Assembly (NCBI GenBank): GCA_964555705.1
Contig: CAZKTN010000025.1
Coordinates: 1-36,597, forward strand
DNA: 36,597 bases
DNA from: ZLKRG44 sp964555705
Lineage (GTDB): Bacteria; Planctomycetota; Phycisphaerae; Phycisphaerales; SM1A02
Direction of reading: 5' to 3'
The position numbers were made by a program, and so were the translations under genes. Below the pieces are notes generated by a model. The model was not told where the DNA came from, did no database searches, and was given only the letters and a program-made list of their open reading frames with translations. Shown here piece after piece: positions 1 through 7,030 of the stretch. How positions within the stretch are numbered: position 1 is the stretch's first letter; each line of letters starts with the position of its first letter.

Positions 1-207
1 GTGCGCTCGCGCTGGGACGAGAGTGGTGCACGCCCGCGCAAGTACTACGCGCTCACCGCAGCCGGCCGGAAGCGGCTTGCGGCGGATGCCGACCAGTGGA
101 AGAGCGTCACCGCTGCGATGGAAGCGCTCGGTCTCGGACGGCTCGCGCGTGCGCGTGCCCGGCGCGCCGGATTCGCCCGCCCGCACATGGACGCCGCATG
201 CTGCTGA
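1..207 (+). CDS. PadR-family transcriptional regulator, C-terminal end (5' truncated)
   Basis: Only the last 68 codons lie in the window. The frame contains SGARPRKYYALTAAGRKRL, the end of the PadR winged-helix domain (the wing strand followed by the conserved YxLTxxGR element), then a helix with QWKSVTAAMEALG. PadR proteins are DNA-binding repressors, often of membrane-protein genes beside them. The stop TGA at 205-207 overlaps the candidate ATG at 207 of the next gene, so the two are translationally coupled. This fits the usual pairing of a PadR regulator with a downstream HAAS-domain membrane protein. The reading frame is open at the left edge, so the true start is outside the window. Confidence 0.85.
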   Translation: MRSRWDESGARPRKYYALTAAGRKRLAADADQWKSVTAAMEALGLGRLARARARRAGFARPHMDAACC

Positions 208-2276
208 TGCCCGGTGCCACGGCGCGCGCGGTGCGCCACGCGGTTGCCGCGCGCGGGCTGCCGCCTGAGATCGCTGCACTGGTCGAGAGCGTGGTGCGCC
301 GCACGCGCCTGCGTCGCGCCGAGCAGGTCGATATCGCCGCAGAGCTTTCATCGCACTTCGCGGAGGGCCTTGCGCGCGGCGCCGACGCTGCAACTCTCAT
401 ACGGGACTTCGGCGACGTACGCGCTACGGCACGCCGCCTTCGGCACGGCGCGATCTCGAAGCGCTCCCCTGCCGACCGCGCAGTTCGCCTGGCGCTACGC
501 GGCATTGGCGCATCGCTGGTGGCGCTGGCCGCCGTGTACCTGCTCTCGGCCATTTGGCTCTCCACCCGCACCCCCACCATCTCCTTCGACGCAATCGCCG
601 ACGCTCAGGCCAAGATGCCGGTCCCGGGACCGGAGGGCTCCGCGGTGAGCACGTACCTGCGCGCACTTGCCGGCCCCGATGGATCAGAGTCGCTGACCAA
701 GGGCGATGCCGAGAAGGAATGGGTGGCGGCGATCGCCCTTCTGCCACGCGTGTCGTTCGATCCGGGCGCAGAGGCTCGCGTGCGGCGATGGCTCGACTCG
801 CACAGGGACCGGCTTGCGGCGCTGCGCGAGCTCGGCGATCAGCCTGTGCTCGGCGTACCGCTTGTGCTGCCCGACACCGACGAGATGCGCCGGCTCTTGC
901 GCCTTCTCGGAATCTCACACGTCGAGTATGCGGAGCGCTGGTCGACAAATGCGGGAGCCGCCCCTGCAGGGAGCGCGAAGGGCCCGACTCCACCCGCTCT
1001 GGCGCATGTGATGGCCTCCCCACTCCTGAACGTGGAACTGCCTTGCCTCACCATGATCCGGAACGCTGCCCAGTGCATGAGCATCGATGCCGCGATCGCA
1101 GCACGCGATGGCGACACCGCGCGCTTCATGGAGTGCATCCGGGCCATGGACTCGATGTCCCGCCATGCGCGCGAGCCCATCTTCATCGTTGGTGCGCTGG
1201 TGTCGTCTTCGGTGCGCACGACAATGGCATCCACCATCGTGTCCGCCATCGAGAACCACGGTGCGGCGTTCTCTGACGTGCAGCTTGCAGAGCTGCGTTC
1301 GGTCCTTGCAAGCACAGATGATGGCATCTGCCGCGGCCTCGAGGGCGAGCGCCTGATGTTCCACGACATGATCCAGCGCTGCTACACCGACGATGGAGCG
1401 GGGAGCGGAGTGGCGATCGCAGGCGCGCTCGAAGCCCTCTACACAACGGAAGGCTCCTGGGGTCGCGGCGATGGAGACGATGCGGCGAGCTCACCCGATC
1501 TGCTGGCACTTGCGGTTGGGCCGCTCGTTTCCTTCGGTACCGCGAGCCGACGCGATGTGCAGCAGTCCGTCGACCGCATGTACGACGCGCTGGTCGCAGC
1601 GTGCCAGAGCGAGTCCTTCGAGAAGGCGCGCACGGCGGCCCTCGCCTATGACCGCGAAGTCCAGTCGATCGATCGCCTCCGCCATCCTGTGCAGGCAATC
1701 CTGATGCCGGCCCTCGGGAACGTCATCCTCCAGCGGTGGCAGCTTCGTAGGACATGCGAGACCGCGATCGCCGCCGTCGGCATCGAGCAGTTCCGCCGCA
1801 AGCATGGACGGTTCCCCGGGTCGCTCGACGAGCTGCGCGCGTTCGTGGGCAGCGACCTCGGCGGCTGGCTCAAGGGAGTCGCGCCTTGGCAGTACGCGAT
1901 CGTCGACGGCAGGCCGCTGATCTGGGATTCGGGCACAGACGGCTACGACGATGCGGCCCGGCTTCCCGAGAGCCCGCGAATCACCGATCTCGATCTCGTG
2001 CCCGAGGGTGACACGGTTCGCCTGCTGACCATGGATATCCGGCCGACGAACCTCGCCAGCGGTACGTTCGAGGGTCGTCGCGACGGGCTGCCAGAGGGAA
2101 CCTCCCCCGATCCGCTCGAATCGCTCATCACGGTGGCGGGCTGGAACGCCGCAGACTGGCCGGGCGTCGCGCGTCCGATCCAGGGAGACAACGCGCTCGT
2201 GTGGTGGGGATCGGGCGCGACAGGTCCGCATCGGCTGACACGCGCGCGGACCGATGCGGCAATCGCCGGTCCATAG
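198..2276 (+). CDS. HAAS-domain membrane protein with a pseudopilin-like segment, partner of PadR
   Basis: About 692 residues. The start is ATG 198 or ATG 207; both overlap the PadR stop, and the longer open frame back to 96 runs inside padR and is rejected. Residues about 25-85 look like a HAAS helical signalling domain (AELSSHFAEGLARG, then FGDVRATARRLR), a family typically encoded beside PadR regulators. One hydrophobic segment at about 97-118 anchors it in the membrane, so most of the chain is probably outside the cytoplasm. Near residue 531 is FRRKHGRFPGSLDELRAF, followed by YAIVDGRPLIWDSGTDGYDD; this resembles the C-terminal region of many planctomycete proteins with pseudopilin-like segments. 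The central 400 residues are helical and not recognised. Function is unknown; a membrane sensor that acts with PadR is an inference. Confidence 0.75.
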   Translation: MLLMPGATARAVRHAVAARGLPPEIAALVESVVRRTRLRRAEQVDIAAELSSHFAEGLARGADAATLIRDFGDVRATARRLRHGAISKRSPADRAVRLALRGIGASLVALAAVYLLSAIWLSTRTPTISFDAIADAQAKMPVPGPEGSAVSTYLRALAGPDGSESLTKGDAEKEWVAAIALLPRVSFDPGAEARVRRWLDSHRDRLAALRELGDQPVLGVPLVLPDTDEMRRLLRLLGISHVEYAERWSTNAGAAPAGSAKGPTPPALAHVMASPLLNVELPCLTMIRNAAQCMSIDAAIAARDGDTARFMECIRAMDSMSRHAREPIFIVGALVSSSVRTTMASTIVSAIENHGAAFSDVQLAELRSVLASTDDGICRGLEGERLMFHDMIQRCYTDDGAGSGVAIAGALEALYTTEGSWGRGDGDDAASSPDLLALAVGPLVSFGTASRRDVQQSVDRMYDALVAACQSESFEKARTAALAYDREVQSIDRLRHPVQAILMPALGNVILQRWQLRRTCETAIAAVGIEQFRRKHGRFPGSLDELRAFVGSDLGGWLKGVAPWQYAIVDGRPLIWDSGTDGYDDAARLPESPRITDLDLVPEGDTVRLLTMDIRPTNLASGTFEGRRDGLPEGTSPDPLESLITVAGWNAADWPGVARPIQGDNALVWWGSGATGPHRLTRARTDAAIAGP

Positions 2277-2285
2277 ACTCTCGCG

Positions 2286-3323
2286 ATGCCCGACCCCGCA
2301 GGTGCGCGCACGCGACTCTCGGTGCCCGCTGCCGATGGCCTGCTGCTCTTTACGGCACTGATCTGGGGAGTCGGCTTCGTCGCGCAGCGCATCGCCGCGC
2401 GCGACATGGGCGACACGCCGTTCACCTTCAATGCGGCGCGCTTTGCCGTCGGCACGCTCTGCCTGGTGCCGATGCTCATCGGCCGCCGCGGTGCGTTCTC
2501 GTTTCCCTCGATCGCGGGCGGCATCGCGGCGGGCCTGGCCATGGCGATCGCAAGCAGCCTGCAGCAGGCGGCGATGTCGTCGGTTACCGCTGGCACTGCG
2601 GGATTCATCACGGGCACCTACGTGATCTGGGTCCCGATCATCGGCATCGCGCTTGGACAGCGAGCCGGCGCACGCGTTTGGATCGGGGCCGCGTGCGCAC
2701 TCGCCGGGCTGTGGGTCCTCGGCACGCCGCCCGCGCCTGATGTGGCCGCGATGTCCGACGCCGCTGCTGCAGGTGGCACCGCACTCACGGGCGCCGCCGG
2801 CGCAGCACCCGGCACCGACCTCTCCCGCTGGATCCCCATCCACCTCTCGCGCGGCGAGCTGCTCGTGCTCGGGTGCGCGGTCGCGTGGGCCTTCCACGTG
2901 CACGTGATCGGATGGGCCGCGCACCGCGCCGACGCGTTCGGCGTCTCCTTCGTGCAGTTCGTCTGCACCGCGATCGCCAGTGCCACATTCTCAATCGCGC
3001 TCGAGGAGCCCACGCTCGAGATGCTTCACGCCGGCATGTGGCCGATCATCTTCAGCGGCGTCTTCGCGATCGCCATCGCCTTCACGCTTCAGGTGGTGGC
3101 GCAGGGCGTCGCGCCGCCGGCGCACGCCGCGATCATCCTCTCGCTCGAGAGCGTCTTCGCCGAGATCAGCGGCACGCTGTTCCTCAACGAGGGTTTCGAC
3201 CGCCAGAAGTGGATCGGTGCGGGACTGATGTTCGCGGGCGCGCTGATCGCGACGGTCACTGGACCCCGCCCTGCCCAGCCACCGCCCCAACCCTGCTCCC
3301 AACCTGAATCGGGATCGGGTTGA
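2286..3323 (+). CDS. EamA/DMT-superfamily transporter
   Basis: 345 residues with about ten hydrophobic segments arranged as two EamA repeats. The first begins LLLFTALIWGVGFVAQR, a very typical EamA opening (W-G-x-x-F). The second half ends with SLESVFAEISGTLFLNE and WIGAGLMFAGALIA, which match the end of the second repeat. A 45-residue Ala/Gly/Pro-rich loop (about 150-195) separates the halves. These proteins export or exchange small metabolites, such as amino acids or nucleotide sugars, across the inner membrane; the substrate cannot be told. The ATG lies 9 bases after the preceding stop, so the gene may be read with the PadR/HAAS pair. Its 3' end overlaps the end of the opposing minus-strand gene by 68 bases (3256-3323). 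Confidence 0.9.
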   Translation: MPDPAGARTRLSVPAADGLLLFTALIWGVGFVAQRIAARDMGDTPFTFNAARFAVGTLCLVPMLIGRRGAFSFPSIAGGIAAGLAMAIASSLQQAAMSSVTAGTAGFITGTYVIWVPIIGIALGQRAGARVWIGAACALAGLWVLGTPPAPDVAAMSDAAAAGGTALTGAAGAAPGTDLSRWIPIHLSRGELLVLGCAVAWAFHVHVIGWAAHRADAFGVSFVQFVCTAIASATFSIALEEPTLEMLHAGMWPIIFSGVFAIAIAFTLQVVAQGVAPPAHAAIILSLESVFAEISGTLFLNEGFDRQKWIGAGLMFAGALIATVTGPRPAQPPPQPCSQPESGSG

Positions 3324-4986
3324 TCGCATAGCCGCGCTCGACGAGCACGCGCTCAAGGCGCTTGTACTCGCCGAAGGAGTCCGCCCAGACGGCGATCTCA
3401 AGCCGCACGTCCGCGGGCATCTGCTGCCCGATGAGCTTCGCGATCGCTGCCGCTGCATCTGCGTCGCTGGCGAGAGGCATGCCCTGGCGCGGCGCCTCGG
3501 TGCCCAAAGGCGTCACGTCGATCGCAGAGACCTGGCCGAAGGCGACACCAAGCTTGACCGGCATCCTCATGTCCGGCCTGAATCTCGAGAGCCTGATGAA
3601 GTCAGGTGTCTTCTGCGGCCTGGCTGCGAGCGCAAGAAGCTGCGCATCGACCACGCGCTTGCGCGCCTCCGTCTCCTCGAGCTCGCGCTTGCGCGCCTCA
3701 AGCTCGGCGCGCAGTGCGCTGATCGACTGCTGGAGCGCGGCGTTGCGCGTGCGCAGCCGCTCCTCCTCGGCGAGCAGCGCGTCCCACCGCTCGACCAGAG
3801 CGGGATCGCCAGCCGGCGGCAGCTTCGCAAGAGCCTCAAGAAGCCCGCGCAGCTCGCTCTCGGCATCGAGGGCTGCCTGCTCCGTCTCGGCTGCCTTTGC
3901 CTCAACGACCTTCGGGTCTGCGCGCGCATCGTCATCCTTCGAGAAGATGAGGATCATCATGAGCAGCAGCATGATGACGCCGAGCGTGTTGCAGAGCGCA
4001 TCGAGGAAGAGCCCGAACGGGTCCGTGCCGATGGCGCCGCCCTTGCGTCCGCGCCGGTGCACGCGCGCCACTGTGGCCACCGATGCCGGAATCGCCAGCG
4101 GCCATGGACCGGGTGCGGGCACATCGGGTGCACCTGCACGAGGCGCGGCCTCCGGTGCAGGCTCCGGGAGCTCCTCCTCCGGTCGCTCGAAGAAGCCGCC
4201 GCTGGCACGGTCCCAGAGCTGCCAACCGACCTCGTACCCGCGACCGATGAACGCCGCGCGAAGGTCACGGAACCGGTCAAGACCGTCGGGCCACACGACA
4301 AAGAGCCCGTACCACTCCGTGCGCGGATGCGCCGCGAGCAGCTTCGCAAGGCAGTCGATCGCCTGCTTGCCTGTGCCATTGCACGTGGTGAGCTCCACCG
4401 GCATCCGCCTCTCGTCGAGCGTGCCGATGACGATCATGTCGGGCCTCAGCTCGACGAGGAGCGGCTTGAGCGGTTCGGCCGGACCCTCGAACGCGCGCAC
4501 GCGCGAGCGCATGATCCTGTCCGCCTCGGCCTCGCGCCTGCGCGCGATGTCGCGCTCCGTCGACTCGGTCTCGGTCTGCACCACAAGGAGCCGGTCCTCG
4601 ACCGCGCGCAGCTCGGCATCACCTGCAGATGCGACCTGCTCCAGCGCCGCAACGCCGTCGCGCTCGGGCGCGACGAGCCTCTCCATCCTCGAGATCAGGT
4701 CGGCCGTGACGTTGGGCGTGGCCTGCCTCTCCTGCAGTGCCTGTCGTGCCTGCGCAACGGCTGCCTGCGCGCGCTCAAGCCTGATGCGCGCCTGGTCCGC
4801 GCGGCCCTCGGCCGACATCGGTGCGGGAGACGCGCGCTTGCGAAGCGACACCTCGTCGCCGAGCGGCTCGAGCGCGATCACGAGCGTGATCAGCACCATC
4901 AGCGCCGTCACGCTCGCGATGATGTCCTGGAACGAGAAGAAGGAGAGCGGCGCGTCCTTGCTCTGCTTCAGTTCCGTTCCGGCCAT
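3256..4986 (-). CDS. Double ExbD/TolR-like stator protein with coiled coils
   Basis: 576 residues built from two similar units. Unit 1 has a membrane helix at about 17-39 with Asp21 (FFSFQDIIASVTALM), a coiled coil (about 60-165) and a small alpha/beta domain (about 170-262). Unit 2 has a helix at about 324-348 with Asp329 (FGLFLDALCNTLGVIM), a coiled coil (about 360-455) and a second domain (about 462-560). The two domains can be aligned by eye: VVWPDGLDRFRDLRAAFIGR with AVWADSFGEYKRLERVLVER, both followed by GY. They also share RPDM and AKL motifs. A membrane-helix Asp followed by a beta-alpha-beta periplasmic domain is the ExbD/TolR plan. Two such units in one chain would give a covalent ExbD dimer. 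Its upstream partner is a MotA/TolQ-type channel gene 26 bases away. A strong Shine-Dalgarno (GGGAGGAG) precedes ATG 4986. The ExbD assignment is by architecture. Confidence 0.75.
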   Translation of the reverse strand: MAGTELKQSKDAPLSFFSFQDIIASVTALMVLITLVIALEPLGDEVSLRKRASPAPMSAEGRADQARIRLERAQAAVAQARQALQERQATPNVTADLISRMERLVAPERDGVAALEQVASAGDAELRAVEDRLLVVQTETESTERDIARRREAEADRIMRSRVRAFEGPAEPLKPLLVELRPDMIVIGTLDERRMPVELTTCNGTGKQAIDCLAKLLAAHPRTEWYGLFVVWPDGLDRFRDLRAAFIGRGYEVGWQLWDRASGGFFERPEEELPEPAPEAAPRAGAPDVPAPGPWPLAIPASVATVARVHRRGRKGGAIGTDPFGLFLDALCNTLGVIMLLLMMILIFSKDDDARADPKVVEAKAAETEQAALDAESELRGLLEALAKLPPAGDPALVERWDALLAEEERLRTRNAALQQSISALRAELEARKRELEETEARKRVVDAQLLALAARPQKTPDFIRLSRFRPDMRMPVKLGVAFGQVSAIDVTPLGTEAPRQGMPLASDADAAAAIAKLIGQQMPADVRLEIAVWADSFGEYKRLERVLVERGYAINPIPIQVGSRVGAVAGQGGVQ

Positions 4987-5012
4987 GCGTCACTCCTCCC
5001 GTTGGCGGGCGA

Positions 5013-5870
5013 TCACCAGTCGACGAGCTTGAGGCGCGCCACGATGTTCTCGTGGCAGTACGCCTGCACGTCGGCGAGGAAGTCCTCCTCGAGGGAGTAC
5101 ACCCATGTGGTGAGGAGCTGCACCACGACGGTGGCGAGGAGCGCCACAAGCGTGGTGTCGAACTTTGTCGCAAGGCCGGCCATCACAGGCCCAAGGCGGT
5201 CCTTGATGCTCGACGCAGACTCCCCTGCGGTCGCATCGAGCACGTTCTGGAACGCGCCGATCGCCTGGCCAAGGCCAAGCACGGTTCCGATGAAACCCAT
5301 CACCGGGATCGTCCAGATGAGCACCCGCAGTGCGGTGTACCCCGCATCGACCTGAGCGGAGTCCGAGTGCGCCTGCGAATCGAGCACGACGCCCACGTCG
5401 CGCGCCTCGCCGATGTTGCCGAGGTTGGAGAGCGACACCCACACTCGGTTGAAGAGCGTGAACTCGCGCGGGCGGTCAACCTTGGCGCGGATTCGCTGAA
5501 GCACCTCGGGCGCGGTGCCCGGCGAGAGCACCCAGTCGCTGCGCGTGGGGAAGATGCCGGTCACCTTGAGCGCACGGCGCTGGATCCGCAGCTTTGCAAG
5601 CTTCACGAACAGGATCAGCAGGCACCAGAACGAGAACCCGATGCTGGCGAAGTTCGTCCACGACCGGGTGAGGATGTGGTTGACCCTTGACTCCGGGAAG
5701 AAGCTCAGCAGTAGCCAGACGGCCGACGTCAGCACGAGGGCGACGCCGCACCAGAGTGCGCCCGAAGGTCGCGTGCCGCGCGAGCTCGACATGCCCACCA
5801 TGCATTCGGGGTCGCCTGAAGCTGCATCGAGACGTGAGGTTGCAGTGTCGGAATCGGAGTGTGCGCTCAT
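5013..5870 (-). CDS. MotA/TolQ/ExbB-type proton-channel protein
   Basis: 285 residues. Hydrophobic segments are at about 39-58, 73-92, 182-206 and 227-258. The last two carry the MotA/TolQ/ExbB signature: IPVMGFIGTVLGLGQAIGAF, then LGPVMAGLATKFDTTLVALL. Known members form pentamers around a dimer of an ExbD, TolR or MotB partner and turn ion flow into rotation or force. The partner here is the double ExbD-like protein encoded just downstream. The start ATG 5870 shares ATGA (5867-5870) with the stop of the GYF-domain gene. The N-terminal 38 residues are polar and of unknown role. Function as an ion-driven motor is family knowledge; what it drives is not known. Confidence 0.9.
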   Translation of the reverse strand: MSAHSDSDTATSRLDAASGDPECMVGMSSSRGTRPSGALWCGVALVLTSAVWLLLSFFPESRVNHILTRSWTNFASIGFSFWCLLILFVKLAKLRIQRRALKVTGIFPTRSDWVLSPGTAPEVLQRIRAKVDRPREFTLFNRVWVSLSNLGNIGEARDVGVVLDSQAHSDSAQVDAGYTALRVLIWTIPVMGFIGTVLGLGQAIGAFQNVLDATAGESASSIKDRLGPVMAGLATKFDTTLVALLATVVVQLLTTWVYSLEEDFLADVQAYCHENIVARLKLVDW

Positions 5871-7027
5871 GTGTTCGTCATCCCCGGTGTCGGTGCGAGT
5901 GCAGGCGGTGCGTACGGCACAGCGCCATCATCGCGCCGCGCAAGGTACGCGAGCGTGCACTGGCACAGCAGCACCGCGATCACGCGCACCGCATCGAGCA
6001 CCGCGAAGCGCGTGCCGATCGATGGCGGGACTGGAGTGGCGGCCAACGACGCCAGTCCGTCGCAGATGATCGCGCCGCATGCCATGACGACCGCACCGCA
6101 CGGGACCATCGTGGTCCACTCGTCTGGCCCCGCGAGCCGCCAGCGGATGACGGTCGTGACCGCCGCAGCGCCGCCAGCCAGCATCAGCAGCGTGCATGCC
6201 ATGGCGGGTGCGCCGTCGCGCACGAAGATCGAGACCGCAGCGAGGATGATCGAAAGGGCGCCAAGCGCAGCAAGTGCGATGCCGGTGCCGCCTACGAGAT
6301 GCCGCGCGCCAGCAGCCATGCGCACCGGCACTGCCGGGCGCTCCACCGAACGCACCACCGCCCATGCCGCGGCCGGAATGAGCGCGCATGAGGCGATCGT
6401 CCACACGCCACCTGCCATTCCGCTTGCCCACGCGGCCACCGCGAGCACCATCGACGCAACCGCGCTCGCCGTCAGCACCACCAGCCGTCCGGGCCCTGCG
6501 GAGATCCAGATCGCAGCAGATGTCACGAGCGTGCACGCGGACACGAGTGCCCACGCCACCGCCGCCGTCACGAGCCCGCCGCCGCCGAGGTCCCACAGAC
6601 GCACCACATGCCACCACCAGAGCGGGCCCTCAGCATCGCGCGACATCGGAAGTCCGCAGGTCACGCCGAGGGTCAACGCGCACGACACGTGCGCCGGCCA
6701 CGCCGCCACGAGCGCACGGACCGCTGAAGCGGCGGCCGCGCCTAGCCCCTCCGATGCCGGCTCTGCCAGGGCATCGGAGCTCCACTCGTCCAGTCCGCCT
6801 GAATCGAGCGGCGCCAGCGAGATCGGACCGCCTTGGCCTGGAGGTATCGGCGACCCGTCCTCCGCGTAGATCTCCGTGCACCGCCGCGCCGCCATCCAGT
6901 TCTGCCCGTCGCGCGACACGCTGTGCGCAGGCGTGAGACTTCCGCGCACGGCACGCCTGCGCATCTCGTCAAGCGAGAGAGGGCCTTCGCTGCGCCGCCC
7001 AAGCCTGAGCCAGTACGAGTCGGACAT
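5867..7027 (-). CDS. GYF_2-domain multispanning membrane protein
   Basis: 386 residues. Residues about 5-55 (YWLRLGRRSEGPLSLDEM, then SVSRDGQNWMAARR) form a GYF_2-type domain, a small module thought to bind proline-rich peptides and common at the ends of bacterial membrane proteins. After an acidic linker come about eight hydrophobic segments (roughly 95-365). The tail is short and Pro-rich. It begins 3 bases after the stop of the 968-residue gene and ends in ATGA overlap with the channel gene. A natural hypothesis is that the cytoplasmic GYF domain binds the Pro-rich linkers present elsewhere in this operon, for example in the GAP1-like protein. That is inference. No enzyme motif is visible. 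Confidence 0.75.
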   Translation of the reverse strand: MSDSYWLRLGRRSEGPLSLDEMRRRAVRGSLTPAHSVSRDGQNWMAARRCTEIYAEDGSPIPPGQGGPISLAPLDSGGLDEWSSDALAEPASEGLGAAAASAVRALVAAWPAHVSCALTLGVTCGLPMSRDAEGPLWWWHVVRLWDLGGGGLVTAAVAWALVSACTLVTSAAIWISAGPGRLVVLTASAVASMVLAVAAWASGMAGGVWTIASCALIPAAAWAVVRSVERPAVPVRMAAGARHLVGGTGIALAALGALSIILAAVSIFVRDGAPAMACTLLMLAGGAAAVTTVIRWRLAGPDEWTTMVPCGAVVMACGAIICDGLASLAATPVPPSIGTRFAVLDAVRVIAVLLCQCTLAYLARRDDGAVPYAPPALAPTPGMTNT

Positions 7028-7030
7028 GCG

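Noticed and set aside
1491..2924. Minus-strand frame of 477 codons
   Set aside because: It crosses two plus-strand genes with recognisable domains; no domain seen in this frame.
3362..5032. Long plus-strand open frame of 556 codons opposite the ExbD-like gene
   Set aside because: Shadow of the minus-strand gene. Its translation is Ser/Arg-rich with no motif, as expected for an antisense frame in GC-rich DNA.
4057..5355. Plus-strand frame of 432 codons
   Set aside because: Antisense to the ExbD-like and channel genes, both of which have strong motifs and overlapping starts.
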